A stretch of DNA of 64,000 nt. It comes from JAPHTQ01 sp050288165. Its GTDB lineage: Bacteria > Pseudomonadota > Gammaproteobacteria > Thiohalomonadales > Thiohalomonadaceae. Shown one piece after another: positions 19,955 to 29,319 of this stretch (position 1 is its first letter; each line of letters starts with the position of its first letter). The translations under genes and the position numbers were made by a program. The stretch covers positions 186,001 to 250,000 of the forward strand of contig JBNKDG010000003.1 of assembly GCA_050288165.1 (NCBI GenBank). The letters are read 5' to 3'. The notes under the pieces are model-generated. The model ran no database searches. It saw only the letters and a program-made list of their open reading frames with translations, and was not told where the DNA came from.

Positions 19955-20033
19955 CGGTTGCTTCAAAATAACTACACACTGTCGATGCTGCACATCACAT
20001 TTGCAGTAAACGACCGGGATTGTTGGGGTACAC

Positions 20034-20390
20034 ATGCTGGAAAATTATTTGCCCGTCTTGATCTTCATCGGTATCGGGATCGCATTCGGCGGTATTATGG
20101 TTGTGCTTGGATTCCTTCTCGGTCCGAGTAAGCCAGACAGCGAAAAGCTCTCCGCCTACGAGTGTGGTTTTGAAGCGTTCGAAGATGCACGCATGAAATT
20201 CGATGTGCGTTTCTATCTCGTCGCGATTCTCTTCATCATCTTCGATCTTGAAATTGCCTTTCTCTTTCCGTGGGCCGTCGTCCTGCGTGATATCGGCATG
20301 TTCGGTTTTCTTGCCATGGTGCTGTTCCTCGGCATCCTGGTGATCGGTTTTATCTATGAGTGGAAGAAGGGGGCGCTGCAATGGGAATAA
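20034..20390 (+). CDS. nuoA: NADH-quinone oxidoreductase subunit A
   Basis: NuoA is a small membrane subunit of complex I near the quinone site at the junction with the peripheral arm. The 118 residues have three membrane helices and the conserved loop SAYECGFEAFEDARMKFDVR between helices 1 and 2. It is the first gene of a 14-gene nuo operon. Its last ten bases overlap the nuoB start. Confidence 0.97.
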   Translation: MLENYLPVLIFIGIGIAFGGIMVVLGFLLGPSKPDSEKLSAYECGFEAFEDARMKFDVRFYLVAILFIIFDLEIAFLFPWAVVLRDIGMFGFLAMVLFLGILVIGFIYEWKKGALQWE

Positions 20391-20860
20391 TTGAAGGGCG
20401 CCTGGAGCAAGGCTTTATCACCACCAGCATGGATGGTCTGATGAACTGGGCGCGTACCGGTTCCATGTGGCCGATGACCTTTGGTCTCGCCTGCTGTGCG
20501 GTAGAGATGATGCACGCCGGTGCAGCACGTTATGACCTGGACCGCTTCGGGATTATTTTCCGTCCCAGTCCGCGTCAATCCGACGTGATGATCGTTGCCG
20601 GTACCCTGTGTAACAAGATGGCCCCCGCACTGCGCAAGGTCTATGACCAGATGCCGGAACCGCGTTGGGTGATCTCCATGGGTTCCTGTGCCAACGGCGG
20701 CGGTTATTACCACTATTCCTACTCGGTAGTTAGAGGTTGCGACCGCATCGTACCGGTCGATGTCTATGTACCGGGTTGCCCACCCACCGCTGAGGCGTTG
20801 CTTTACGGCATTCTTCAATTACAGAAGAAGATTCGTCGTACCAGCACCATTGCCCGCTAA
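20381..20860 (+). CDS. nuoB: NADH-quinone oxidoreductase subunit B
   Basis: NuoB carries iron-sulfur cluster N2, which passes electrons to quinone. The 159-residue protein has the tandem Cys38-Cys39 (GLACCAVEMM) and further ligands in GSCANGGGYY and VPGCPP. I use ATG 20381 (MGIIEGRLEQGF), which overlaps the nuoA end by ten bases and has an AGAAGGGGG ribosome site; the in-frame upstream start at 20360 lies deeper in nuoA and is less likely. Confidence 0.97.
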   Translation: MGIIEGRLEQGFITTSMDGLMNWARTGSMWPMTFGLACCAVEMMHAGAARYDLDRFGIIFRPSPRQSDVMIVAGTLCNKMAPALRKVYDQMPEPRWVISMGSCANGGGYYHYSYSVVRGCDRIVPVDVYVPGCPPTAEALLYGILQLQKKIRRTSTIAR

Positions 20861-20881
20861 CCATTGACCTGATGATTGCAC

Positions 20882-21496
20882 ATGTCTGATTACTATCAGC
20901 AGTTGGCTTCACGCGTACAACAGCGCTTTAGCTCGCAGATCAGCGCGACTCATGTCGAGTTCGGCGAACTGACGGTTGAGTTGCCGCGCGAACATATTCG
21001 TCCGGTATGTACCGCGCTACGTGATGAAGATGGCTTCAAATTCGAACAGCTTATCGATGTCTGTGGCGTCGACTATCTGACCTATGGCGACGGCGTCTGG
21101 ACCGGTCCGCGTTTTGCCGTGGTTTACCACCTGTTATCGGTGAGCAATAACCAGCGCATTCGCCTGCGTGCCTTTGTTGACGATCACATGCCGCGCATCG
21201 ATTCAGTAAACGATATCTGGAATAGCGCCAACTGGTTTGAGCGCGAAACCTTCGACCTTTACGGCATCGCCTTTGATGGTCATCCCGATTTGCGCCGCAT
21301 CCTCACCGATTACGGTTTTATCGGTCATCCGTTCCGCAAGGATTTCCCTGTCAGTGGCAACGTCGAAATGCGTTACGACCCGGAGCAGGGGCGCGTGATC
21401 TATCAGCCGGTTACCGTCGAGCCACGCATGTTGATGCAGCGTGTGATTCGCGACGATAACCGCTATCAGGAACAGCCGACGGAAGGGGGAAAGTAA
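20882..21496 (+). CDS. nuoC: NADH-quinone oxidoreductase subunit C
   Basis: NuoC is a 30-kDa-type peripheral-arm subunit packed against NuoD. The 204 residues include the signature NWFERETFDLYGIAFDGHPD and RRILTDYGFIGHPFRKDFP. In enterobacteria nuoC and nuoD are fused; here they are separate, with nuoD starting two bases after the nuoC stop. I use ATG 20882; a TTG two codons earlier is possible. Confidence 0.96.
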   Translation: MSDYYQQLASRVQQRFSSQISATHVEFGELTVELPREHIRPVCTALRDEDGFKFEQLIDVCGVDYLTYGDGVWTGPRFAVVYHLLSVSNNQRIRLRAFVDDHMPRIDSVNDIWNSANWFERETFDLYGIAFDGHPDLRRILTDYGFIGHPFRKDFPVSGNVEMRYDPEQGRVIYQPVTVEPRMLMQRVIRDDNRYQEQPTEGGK

Positions 21497-21497
21497 G

Positions 21498-22754
21498 TTG
21501 TCCGAGATTCGCAATTTCACCCTGAACTTCGGTCCGCAACACCCGGCAGCGCACGGTGTGCTGCGTCTGGTGCTGGAGATGGACGGCGAGATGATCGAGC
21601 GTGCCGACCCGCACATCGGTCTGTTGCACCGTGCCACCGAAAAACTGGCCGAAACACGTAGCTTCCTCCAGGCACTTCCTTATATGGATCGTCTCGACTA
21701 CGTGTCGATGATGTCCAACGAACACGCCTATGTTATGGCGGTGGAAAAGATGTTGGGTGTCGAGGTGCCGCTGCGCGCCCAGTACATCCGCGTCATGTTC
21801 GACGAGATCACCCGTATCCTTAACCACCTGTTGTGGATCGGTGCTCACGCCCTCGACGTCGGCGCGATGGCGATGTTCCTTTATGCCTTTCGTGAACGTG
21901 AAGATCTGATGGACTGCTATGAAGCGGTCTCCGGTGCGCGGATGCACGCTGCCTATTATCGTCCGGGCGGTGTCTATCGCGATCTGCCGGATAAAATGCC
22001 GCGCTTCCGCGGTGCCAGTAAGTGGCATAGCGAAGCGGAAGTGGCGAAGATGAACGACAATCGTAGTGGTTCGCTACTCGACTTCATCGAAGATTTCACC
22101 AACCGTTTCCCCGGTTACGTCGACGAATACGAAACCCTGTTGACCGACAACCGTATCTGGAAACAGCGTCTAGTTGATGTGGGCATCATGTCACCGGAGC
22201 GTGCGTTGCAGATGGGCCTGACCGGTCCAATGTTGCGTGGTTCGGGTATCGCATGGGATCTGCGCAAGAAGCAGCCCTATGAGGTTTACGACAAACTCGA
22301 TTTCGATATTCCGGTCGGCGTGAGTGGCGACAGTTACGACCGTTACCTGGTACGTATCGAAGAGTTCCGTCAGTCCAACCGCATCATCAAACAGTGTGTC
22401 GACTGGTTGCGTAAAAATCCCGGTCCGGTAATGGCCGCGGATCACAAGATTACACCGCCGTCGCGTAACGAAATGAAGAGCGGCATGGAGTCGCTGATTC
22501 ACCACTTCAAACTGGCGAGTGAAGGTTTCAGTGTACCGGAAGGTGAGGCCTATGCCGCCGTTGAACATCCTAAGGGCGAGTTCGGTATCTACTTCGTTTC
22601 CGATGGTGCCAACAAGCCATATCGAATGAAGATCCGTGCACCAGGGTTTGCTCACCTGGCAGCGCTGGACGAAATGGTCCGTGGCCACCTGCTGGCTGAC
22701 GTGGTTACCGTTATCGGTACCCAGGACATTGTATTCGGGGAGATTGACCGCTGA
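21498..22754 (+). CDS. nuoD: NADH-quinone oxidoreductase subunit D
   Basis: NuoD is the 49-kDa-type subunit that forms the quinone pocket with NuoB. The 418 residues start NFTLNFGPQHPAAHGVLRL and contain HIGLLHRATEKLAE and GVSGDSYDRYLVR. The quinone-ligand His is in the GPQHPAAHG segment. The start is TTG with a GGAAGGGGGA ribosome site at 21481-21490. Its TGA stop overlaps the nuoE ATG by one base. Confidence 0.96.
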   Translation: MSEIRNFTLNFGPQHPAAHGVLRLVLEMDGEMIERADPHIGLLHRATEKLAETRSFLQALPYMDRLDYVSMMSNEHAYVMAVEKMLGVEVPLRAQYIRVMFDEITRILNHLLWIGAHALDVGAMAMFLYAFREREDLMDCYEAVSGARMHAAYYRPGGVYRDLPDKMPRFRGASKWHSEAEVAKMNDNRSGSLLDFIEDFTNRFPGYVDEYETLLTDNRIWKQRLVDVGIMSPERALQMGLTGPMLRGSGIAWDLRKKQPYEVYDKLDFDIPVGVSGDSYDRYLVRIEEFRQSNRIIKQCVDWLRKNPGPVMAADHKITPPSRNEMKSGMESLIHHFKLASEGFSVPEGEAYAAVEHPKGEFGIYFVSDGANKPYRMKIRAPGFAHLAALDEMVRGHLLADVVTVIGTQDIVFGEIDR

Positions 22755-23248
22755 TGTCACACGATATGACTGTAATGCTGAGTGACGAATCGCGCGCCGA
22801 TATCGATCGCTGGGTTGCCAAGTATCCACCTGAGCAGAAGCAATCTGCGGTCATGGCGGGACTGCGTATTGCCCAGGAACAGAACGGCGGCTGGCTGACC
22901 GAAAATCTGATCACGGCAGTGGCGCAATATCTGGATATGGAACCGATCGCCGCCTTTGAAGTGGCTACCTTCTATTCCATGTATGAAATGAAACCGGTAG
23001 GTCGCCACAAGATCTGCGTTTGCACCAATATCTCCTGCATGCTGTGTAACTCTGATCAGGTGGTCGAACATCTGCAGCAGCGTCTCGGCATCAAGATGGG
23101 TGAAACCACTGCGGACAACCGTTTTACCCTCAAAGAGGTTGAGTGTCTGGGTGCCTGTGTCAACGCCCCGATGTTTGCCATCGGTCGTGACTATTACGAG
23201 AACCTGACGCCGGAAAAAATCGACCAGATTCTGGACGGTCTGGAGTGA
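22754..23248 (+). CDS. nuoE: NADH-quinone oxidoreductase subunit E
   Basis: NuoE is the 24-kDa-type thioredoxin-fold subunit that binds [2Fe-2S] cluster N1a. Ligands Cys90, Cys95 (CTNISC), Cys131 and Cys135 (CLGAC) are all present in the 164 residues. The start overlaps the nuoD stop (TGATG). A 59-nt gap to nuoF contains a 16-codon ORF. Confidence 0.97.
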   Translation: MSHDMTVMLSDESRADIDRWVAKYPPEQKQSAVMAGLRIAQEQNGGWLTENLITAVAQYLDMEPIAAFEVATFYSMYEMKPVGRHKICVCTNISCMLCNSDQVVEHLQQRLGIKMGETTADNRFTLKEVECLGACVNAPMFAIGRDYYENLTPEKIDQILDGLE

Positions 23249-23257
23249 GGCGCGGTG

Positions 23258-23308
23258 ATGATACTTATGAAGACATATCAAGCAACAGCGAACGAGGTGC
23301 GTGACTGA
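23258..23308 (+). other. 16-codon bridging ORF between nuoE and nuoF
   Basis: ATG 23258 has GAGG seven bases upstream and reads MILMKTYQATANEVRD. Its TGA stop shares a base with the nuoF start (TGATG). It may couple translation across the gap; it could also be chance, since a 16-codon open stretch is common. Confidence 0.25.
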
Positions 23309-24579
23309 TGGCTAATGACGTCTGTTTCCGTAACCTTGGACTGAATAACTCCTGGACTCTGGATGCCTACCGCTCCGCCGGTGGTTATCAGGTGCTGGAA
23401 AAAATTCTCAAAGAGAAGATCACCCCTGACGAGATCATTGCCGAACTGAAAACCTCGGCACTGCGTGGTCGTGGCGGCGCTGGCTTTCCCACCGGTCTGA
23501 AGTGGAGTTTCATGCCGCGCAATGTGCCCGGCCAGAAGTACATCGTCTGTAACTCGGATGAGGGTGAGCCGGGTACCTGTAAGGATCGTGACATCCTGCG
23601 TTATAACCCGCATCAGTTGATCGAAGGCATGATCATCGCCGGGTACACCATCGGTGCCTCGGTCGGCTACAACTACATTCGCGGTGAATTCTGGGAACCC
23701 TACGAGCGCTTTGACGCCGCCCTGGAAGAGGCGCGCGCCGCCGGTTATCTGGGCAAGAATATTCTCGGCTCCTCTTTCAGTTTTGATGCACATGCCCATC
23801 TTGGCGCCGGTGCCTATGTCTGCGGTGAAGAGACTGCGCTGATCGAATCGATCGAAGGCAAGAAAGGCCAGCCACGCTTCAAGCCGCCATTCCCGGCCAA
23901 CTACGGTCTCTATGGTTGCCCGACCACTATCAACAACACCGAGTCGCTCTCATCCGTTCCGGAGATTCTGCGTAACGGTGGCCAGTGGTTCCTCGACCTG
24001 GGTAAGCCGAACAACGGCGGTAACAAAATCTTCTGTGTCTCTGGTCACGTTAACAAGCCGGGTAACTACGAAGTACCGATGGGTACACCGTTTGCCGAGT
24101 TGTTGGAGATGGCCGGTGGCGTACGCAGCGGACACACATTGAAGGCGGTCATTCCTGGCGGTAGTTCCACTCCGGTGCTACCTGCCGCAGTCGCGATGAA
24201 TATGGATATGGATTACGACTCCATCGCCAAGGCCGGTTCCATGCTCGGCGCCGGTTCAGTCATCGTGATGGATGAGACTACCTGTATGGTCAAGGTGCTG
24301 GCCCGCCTTTCGCACTTCTATTACGAAGAGTCATGCGGTCAGTGCACACCCTGTCGTGAAGGTACCGGCTGGCTGGCGCGAGTGCTGCACCGGATCGAAC
24401 ACGGTGAGGGTACCCAGGGCGACCTGGAAAAACTGATGGATGTGGCAAAGCGCATTGAGGGTAAAACCATCTGCGCACTGGGCGATGCGGCAGCGATGCC
24501 AGTGAAGAGCTTCCTTACGCACTTCCGCGATGAGTTCCAGTACCACATCGATCATAAAAAATGTCTGGTAGGCGGCTAA
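23308..24579 (+). CDS. nuoF: NADH-quinone oxidoreductase subunit F
   Basis: NuoF (51-kDa type) binds NADH and FMN and the [4Fe-4S] cluster N3, so it is the electron entry point. The 423 residues show the NADH/FMN site GRGGAGFPTGLKW, the motif YIVCNSDEGEPGTCKDRDI, and the cluster ligands ESCGQCTPCREGTGW with a fourth Cys near the C terminus (ICALGDAA). It is cytoplasmic, in complex with NuoE and NuoG. Confidence 0.97.
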   Translation: MANDVCFRNLGLNNSWTLDAYRSAGGYQVLEKILKEKITPDEIIAELKTSALRGRGGAGFPTGLKWSFMPRNVPGQKYIVCNSDEGEPGTCKDRDILRYNPHQLIEGMIIAGYTIGASVGYNYIRGEFWEPYERFDAALEEARAAGYLGKNILGSSFSFDAHAHLGAGAYVCGEETALIESIEGKKGQPRFKPPFPANYGLYGCPTTINNTESLSSVPEILRNGGQWFLDLGKPNNGGNKIFCVSGHVNKPGNYEVPMGTPFAELLEMAGGVRSGHTLKAVIPGGSSTPVLPAAVAMNMDMDYDSIAKAGSMLGAGSVIVMDETTCMVKVLARLSHFYYEESCGQCTPCREGTGWLARVLHRIEHGEGTQGDLEKLMDVAKRIEGKTICALGDAAAMPVKSFLTHFRDEFQYHIDHKKCLVGG

Positions 24580-24629
24580 TGCCGCTTGCCATCAATAAAG
24601 TTGAACTGAAACGAGACTGGCGATGGTAA
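24579..24629 (+). other. 16-codon bridging ORF between nuoF and nuoG
   Basis: ATG 24579 overlaps the nuoF stop (TAATG) and reads MPLAINKVELKRDWRW; the TAA stop lies four bases after the nuoG start A. nuoG itself has only a weak ribosome site, so re-initiation from this ORF is conceivable. Chance cannot be excluded. Confidence 0.25.
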
Positions 24630-26992
24630 ACATCGAGATCAACGGAAAAGCGATTCAGGCACCTAACGGTTGCATGGTGATCGAAGCGGCAGATGCTGCA
24701 GGGATCACCATCCCGCGTTTTTGCTATCACAGCAAACTCTCCATAGCTGCCAGTTGCCGCATGTGCCTGGTGGAAGTCGAGAAGGCGCCCAAGCCGCTAC
24801 CCGCCTGTGCCACACCGGTAACGGATGGCATGAAAATCTATACCCGTTCGCCCAAGGCGATCGCTGCACAGCGTAGCGTGATGGAATTCCTGTTGATCAA
24901 CCACCCGCTGGATTGCCCGATCTGTGACCAGGGCGGTGAGTGTACCCTGCAGGATCTGGCGGTCGGTTACGGCAACGATGCTTCCCGCTATGCCGAGGGC
25001 AAACGCGTGGTGAGCAACCCGGATATCGGTTCGCTGATCGCTACCGACATGACCCGTTGTATTCATTGCACCCGTTGTGTCCGTTTCGGTCGTGAGATCG
25101 CTGGCATTATGGAACTGGGTGCGCCGGGCCGCGGCGAGCACATGCACATCGGTACCTATATGGAAGGCACCGTTGATTCCGAACTTTCCGGCAACGTGAT
25201 CGATCTCTGTCCGGTCGGGGCGCTGACCTCCAAGCCTTATCGCTTTACTGCCCGTCCCTGGGAGATGACCCGCCACAACAGCGTCTCACCACACGATTGC
25301 GTCGGTGCCAATATCAGCGTCGATGTGCGTGCTGGCAAAGCGATGCGGGTTGTGGCGCGTGAAAACGAAAACGTGAATGAAAGCTGGATCGCCGACCGCG
25401 ATCGCTTCAGCTATGCCGGTAACGACCATGCTGAGCGTCTGACCAAACCGATGGTGAAAGAGCAGGGCGAGTGGAAAGAGGTCGACTGGGATACCGCGTT
25501 GACCCGTGCCGCCGAAGGGCTGAAGAAGATCGCCAACAGCGAAGGTGCGGACAAACTGGGTGCGCTGGCCTCATACAGTGCCACCACTGAAGAACACTAT
25601 TTGCTGCAAAAAGTGATGCGTGGCATCGGCAGCGGTAACATCGATCACCGTCTGCATCAGGTCGACTTCCGCGATCAGGAACACCTGCCTGCCTATCCTG
25701 CGCTGGGTCAGGCGATCGCCGATCTGGAAAACCTCGATGCGGCATTGCTGATCGGTTCCAACATTCGTAAGGACCAGCCGATGCTGGCTCATCGCCTGCG
25801 CAAGGCGGTAGCGAACAACGGTGCGAAAGTGATGGCGATCAATCCGATCGACTACGACTTCGCATTCAAGTTGAGTACCAAAGCGATCTCCACCGATCTG
25901 ACCTGTGAACTGATGGGTGTGCTCAAGGCACTGCTGGAGATCACCGGCGAAAGCACCCCGGTGGAACTGAAACCGTTTATGGAAGCGGCGCAGGTGACCG
26001 ATGAGCGTAAGGCTATCGCCAATACACTGAAATCCGCACCACAGGCCACGGTGCTGTTGGGCAAGCTCGCGACAGCACATCCTGCTCGTGCTGAGTTGCG
26101 CGCCATTGCTGGTCACATTGCACGCCTCTCCGGTGCTCGCCTTGGCGTCTTGACCGAAGGCGGCAATAGTGCCGGTGCCTGGCTCGCCGGTTGTATTCCG
26201 CACCGTGAAGCGGCTGCAAAGCCTACCGATCAAAAAGGTCTCGACTGGCGTGCCATGATGCAGGCGGAACTCAAGGGTTACGTGCTGCTTGGTGTCGAAC
26301 CGGAACTCGATTGTATCGAATCGGCGCTGGCGATGGAGGCGATGTCCAAGGCGGAATTTGTTGTCGCACTGACATCCTTCCGTGGTGTTGGCCTGATGAC
26401 CAATGCCGATGTGTTGCTGCCCGTCGGTACTTTCCTTGAGACCGCCGGTTCACTGGTTAACACCGAAGGCCATTGGCAGAAATTCGAAGGCTGTGTAACC
26501 CCTCCGGGTGAGGCGCGTCCTGCCTGGAAAGTGTTGCGTGTACTTGGCAACCTGCTGGATCTCTCCGGTTTCGAATACAACGCGGTTACCGATATCCGCG
26601 CTGAGATGGAGAGTCTGTTCAGCGATATTCCGATGGATGGCGTCACTCCCTGGGTACTCGACACGATCACCCGTTTGCCGCCAGGACTGATTCGTGTCTC
26701 TGACGTGCCGATCTATAACGTCGATCCGCTGGTACGTCGCAGTGCGCCGTTGCAGGCAACCCATGATGCCAGGGCGTCACGTCGACTGCATGCCAATGCG
26801 CGAACTCTGCAGAATGCCGGTCTTGCCGATGGTGAGAAGGCGACGCTGTTGCAGGACGGCGGTGTGGTGGTCGTTACCGTCATCAGCGATGAGCGCCTGC
26901 CGGACAACGCGGTTTATCTGCCCGCAGGTACCAAAGAGATGCAGGGCCTGGGTGGTTCCTTTGGCCCGGTTCAGATGGCTCCGGCCAACTAA
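24623..26992 (+). CDS. nuoG: NADH-quinone oxidoreductase subunit G
   Basis: NuoG (75-kDa type) carries several iron-sulfur clusters of the electron wire. The N-terminal third of the 789 residues has a ferredoxin-like [2Fe-2S] site (CYHSKLSIAASCRMC...C), the His/Cys [4Fe-4S] site HPLDCPICDQGGEC and the CIHCTRC...C site. The rest is a molybdopterin-oxidoreductase-like fold without cofactor (for example GSNIRKDQPMLAHRLR and the FLETAGSLVNTEG segment). The length is somewhat below that of the E. coli protein. Confidence 0.96.
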   Translation: MVNIEINGKAIQAPNGCMVIEAADAAGITIPRFCYHSKLSIAASCRMCLVEVEKAPKPLPACATPVTDGMKIYTRSPKAIAAQRSVMEFLLINHPLDCPICDQGGECTLQDLAVGYGNDASRYAEGKRVVSNPDIGSLIATDMTRCIHCTRCVRFGREIAGIMELGAPGRGEHMHIGTYMEGTVDSELSGNVIDLCPVGALTSKPYRFTARPWEMTRHNSVSPHDCVGANISVDVRAGKAMRVVARENENVNESWIADRDRFSYAGNDHAERLTKPMVKEQGEWKEVDWDTALTRAAEGLKKIANSEGADKLGALASYSATTEEHYLLQKVMRGIGSGNIDHRLHQVDFRDQEHLPAYPALGQAIADLENLDAALLIGSNIRKDQPMLAHRLRKAVANNGAKVMAINPIDYDFAFKLSTKAISTDLTCELMGVLKALLEITGESTPVELKPFMEAAQVTDERKAIANTLKSAPQATVLLGKLATAHPARAELRAIAGHIARLSGARLGVLTEGGNSAGAWLAGCIPHREAAAKPTDQKGLDWRAMMQAELKGYVLLGVEPELDCIESALAMEAMSKAEFVVALTSFRGVGLMTNADVLLPVGTFLETAGSLVNTEGHWQKFEGCVTPPGEARPAWKVLRVLGNLLDLSGFEYNAVTDIRAEMESLFSDIPMDGVTPWVLDTITRLPPGLIRVSDVPIYNVDPLVRRSAPLQATHDARASRRLHANARTLQNAGLADGEKATLLQDGGVVVVTVISDERLPDNAVYLPAGTKEMQGLGGSFGPVQMAPAN

Positions 26993-27023
26993 CAGAAATA
27001 AAAACGAGGCAGCGTGAGCGAAC

Positions 27024-28130
27024 ATGCTTGTTGAAATGATTCAATCTCTACTCGCCGGATGGGGCTTCCCTGAGTGGCTGCAGACCGCCTTGATCATCGT
27101 GCTCAAGATCGTGGCGATCCTGGCACCGCTGCTGGTCGCCGTGGCCTATATGACCTACTTCGAGCGCAAGGTCATCGCCTACATGCATGTGCGTATCGGA
27201 CCCAACCGTGTCGGATTTTTCGGCAAACAGTTGTGGGGTCTCGGTCAGCCGATCGCCGATGCGGTGAAGCTGATCTTTAAAGAGGTCATCGTTCCGGTTG
27301 GCGCCGACAAATTGCTGTTCCTGCTCGCACCGATTGTGGTGATGGCGCCATCGTTGGCCGCGTGGGCGGTTGTTCCGTTCGGTAGCGAAATGGTATTGGC
27401 CGATGTGGACGCCAGCCTGCTCTACATCCTGGCGATCACCTCGTTGGGCGTGTACGGCATCATCATTGCCGGTTGGGCCTCCAACTCCAAATATCCGTTC
27501 CTCAGCGCGATGCGTTCCGCGGCGCAGATCGTCTCCTACGAGATCGCCATGGGCTTTGCCCTGGTCGGCGTGCTGATGGCCGCAGGCAGTATCAATCTGG
27601 GTGACATCGTGCGTGCGCAGTCAGGCAGTGTTCTGCACTGGTACTGGTTACCGCTGCTGCCGCTGTTCGTGATCTATTTCATCTCCGGTGTCGCCGAGAC
27701 CAACCGCGCCCCGTTCGACGTGGCGGAGGGTGAGTCGGAGATCGTCGCCGGTTTTCACGTTGAGTACTCCGGTACACCTTTCGCGGTTTTCTTCCTCGCT
27801 GAGTACGCCAACATGATTCTGGTGGCGGTACTGGCGAGCCTGATGTTCCTCGGCGGTTGGTTATCACCGTTTGAAGGCATTATGCCCGAGTCGGTTTTTG
27901 CCACTCCTGTGATCGGCACCTTGCTGGGTCACGGTATCCACTGGTTGATCGCCAAGGCGCTGATCTTCCTCTTCTTCTATCTCTGGTTCCGCGCCACCTT
28001 CCCACGCTATCGCTATGACCAGATCATGCGTCTGGGCTGGAAGGTGTTTATCCCGCTGACCATCGTCTGGCTGTTGGTAGTCGGGGTGATGATCATGGCC
28101 GGTATTCCACCCTGGTTCGACGCGGCGTAA
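27024..28130 (+). CDS. nuoH: NADH-quinone oxidoreductase subunit H
   Basis: NuoH is the membrane subunit that forms the quinone entrance and links to the proton channels. The 368 residues have eight or so helices and the conserved loops TYFERKVIAYMHVRIGPNRVG, SEIVAGFHVEYSG and RATFPRYRYDQIM. A CGAGG motif lies 14 bases before the ATG, farther than usual; a GTG at 27014 between them could start a six-codon ORF that ends just inside nuoH. Confidence 0.97.
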   Translation: MLVEMIQSLLAGWGFPEWLQTALIIVLKIVAILAPLLVAVAYMTYFERKVIAYMHVRIGPNRVGFFGKQLWGLGQPIADAVKLIFKEVIVPVGADKLLFLLAPIVVMAPSLAAWAVVPFGSEMVLADVDASLLYILAITSLGVYGIIIAGWASNSKYPFLSAMRSAAQIVSYEIAMGFALVGVLMAAGSINLGDIVRAQSGSVLHWYWLPLLPLFVIYFISGVAETNRAPFDVAEGESEIVAGFHVEYSGTPFAVFFLAEYANMILVAVLASLMFLGGWLSPFEGIMPESVFATPVIGTLLGHGIHWLIAKALIFLFFYLWFRATFPRYRYDQIMRLGWKVFIPLTIVWLLVVGVMIMAGIPPWFDAA

Positions 28131-28145
28131 GGGGGAGAGAACGTA

Positions 28146-28634
28146 ATGAGTTCGATGCTGCAAATTCTGAAGAGCCTGACCCTGAAGGAGCTGTTCCAGG
28201 GGCTGGGTGTGACCGGGCGCTACTTCTTCCGCCCCAAATTTACCGTGCAATATCCGGAGGAGCGTGCGCCGATGTCGCCGCGTTTCCGTGGTCTGCATGC
28301 GCAACGTCGTTATCCCAACGGTGAAGAACGTTGCATCGCCTGCAAACTGTGCGAAGTGGTTTGTCCGGCTCTGGCGATCACCATCGAAGCGGAACCGCGT
28401 GAAGACGGTTCACGCCGTACCACCCGTTACGATATCGACCTGACCAAGTGCATCTTCTGCGGTTTCTGCGAAGAGGCCTGCCCGGTGGACGCGATTGTCG
28501 AAACACGTGTTTATGAGTACCACGGTGAAGAGCGTGGCGACCTGCTGATGACCAAGGAAAAACTGCTGGCGGTCGGTGACAAATACGAAGCACAGATCGC
28601 TGCGGATCGTGCAGAAGATGCCCGTTATCGCTAG
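28146..28634 (+). CDS. nuoI: NADH-quinone oxidoreductase subunit I
   Basis: NuoI (TYKY type) holds [4Fe-4S] clusters N6a and N6b on the way to N2. In the 162 residues the two ferredoxin motifs are complete: Cys63, 66, 69, 73 (CIACKLCEVVCP) and Cys102, 105, 108, 112 (CIFCGFCEEACP). A GGGGGAGAG ribosome site lies close before the ATG, 15 nt after nuoH. Confidence 0.97.
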   Translation: MSSMLQILKSLTLKELFQGLGVTGRYFFRPKFTVQYPEERAPMSPRFRGLHAQRRYPNGEERCIACKLCEVVCPALAITIEAEPREDGSRRTTRYDIDLTKCIFCGFCEEACPVDAIVETRVYEYHGEERGDLLMTKEKLLAVGDKYEAQIAADRAEDARYR

Positions 28635-28669
28635 GGCTGAACCAAGAATACGACTACGGATACCCGAGC

Positions 28670-29275
28670 ATGAGTTTTGAGCAGATTATCTTTTATCTCT
28701 TTTCCACCGTACTGGTAGGTTCGGCTGCTGGTGTGATCACCGTGCGCAACCCGATTCATGCGGCGTTGTTACTGGTGCTCTGCTTCATCGCCAGCTCTGC
28801 ACTCTGGTTGCTGTTGCAGGCGGAGTTCCTCGCTATTGCCCTGGTGCTGGTCTACGTCGGTGCGGTGATGGTGTTGTTCCTGTTCGTGGTCATGATGCTC
28901 GATATCAATATCGCCAAAATGCGCGAAGGTTTTGCCAGATTTCTGCCCGTCGGTCTGGCAGTGGCTATCGCCGTGATTGCCGCGATGGGGTATGTCGTTA
29001 CCCACCACAGCTTTGGTAAGGCGAGTGTGTTGCAGCCGGAGAATCTGGCTGCCGATGCCAGCAACACCCGGATGCTCGGTGATCAACTCTATACCGTTTA
29101 TGTTTATCCGTTTGAAATCGCCGCAGTGATCCTGCTGGTGGCCATTGTTGCCGCGATCACCCTGACCCTGCGTCACCGTGCCGGTTCTCGTTACCAGAAC
29201 ATCGACAAACAGGTAAATGTGCGTCGCGATGACCGGGTACACATGGTGTCGATGAAGGCGGAGGAGCGTAAGTAA
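28670..29275 (+). CDS. nuoJ: NADH-quinone oxidoreductase subunit J
   Basis: NuoJ is an ND6-type membrane subunit of 201 residues with five predicted helices and the ND6-like motif LVYVGAVMVLFLFVVMML in helix 3. A hydrophilic C-terminal tail of about 35 residues follows the last helix. Its TAA stop overlaps the ATG of a short ORF that leads into nuoK. Confidence 0.95.
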   Translation: MSFEQIIFYLFSTVLVGSAAGVITVRNPIHAALLLVLCFIASSALWLLLQAEFLAIALVLVYVGAVMVLFLFVVMMLDINIAKMREGFARFLPVGLAVAIAVIAAMGYVVTHHSFGKASVLQPENLAADASNTRMLGDQLYTVYVYPFEIAAVILLVAIVAAITLTLRHRAGSRYQNIDKQVNVRRDDRVHMVSMKAEERK

Positions 29276-29319
29276 TGGCGCAGCGTAAAAGTACAAGTAA
29301 AAAAGAGGTCCAGGCATGA
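29275..29319 (+). other. 14-codon bridging ORF between nuoJ and nuoK
   Basis: ATG 29275 overlaps the nuoJ stop (TAATG) with GGAGGAG 8-10 bases upstream, reads MAQRKSTSKKEVQA, and its TGA overlaps the nuoK start (ATGA). It spans the whole gap with both ends coupled. nuoK also has its own GAGG site seven bases upstream. Confidence 0.3.
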
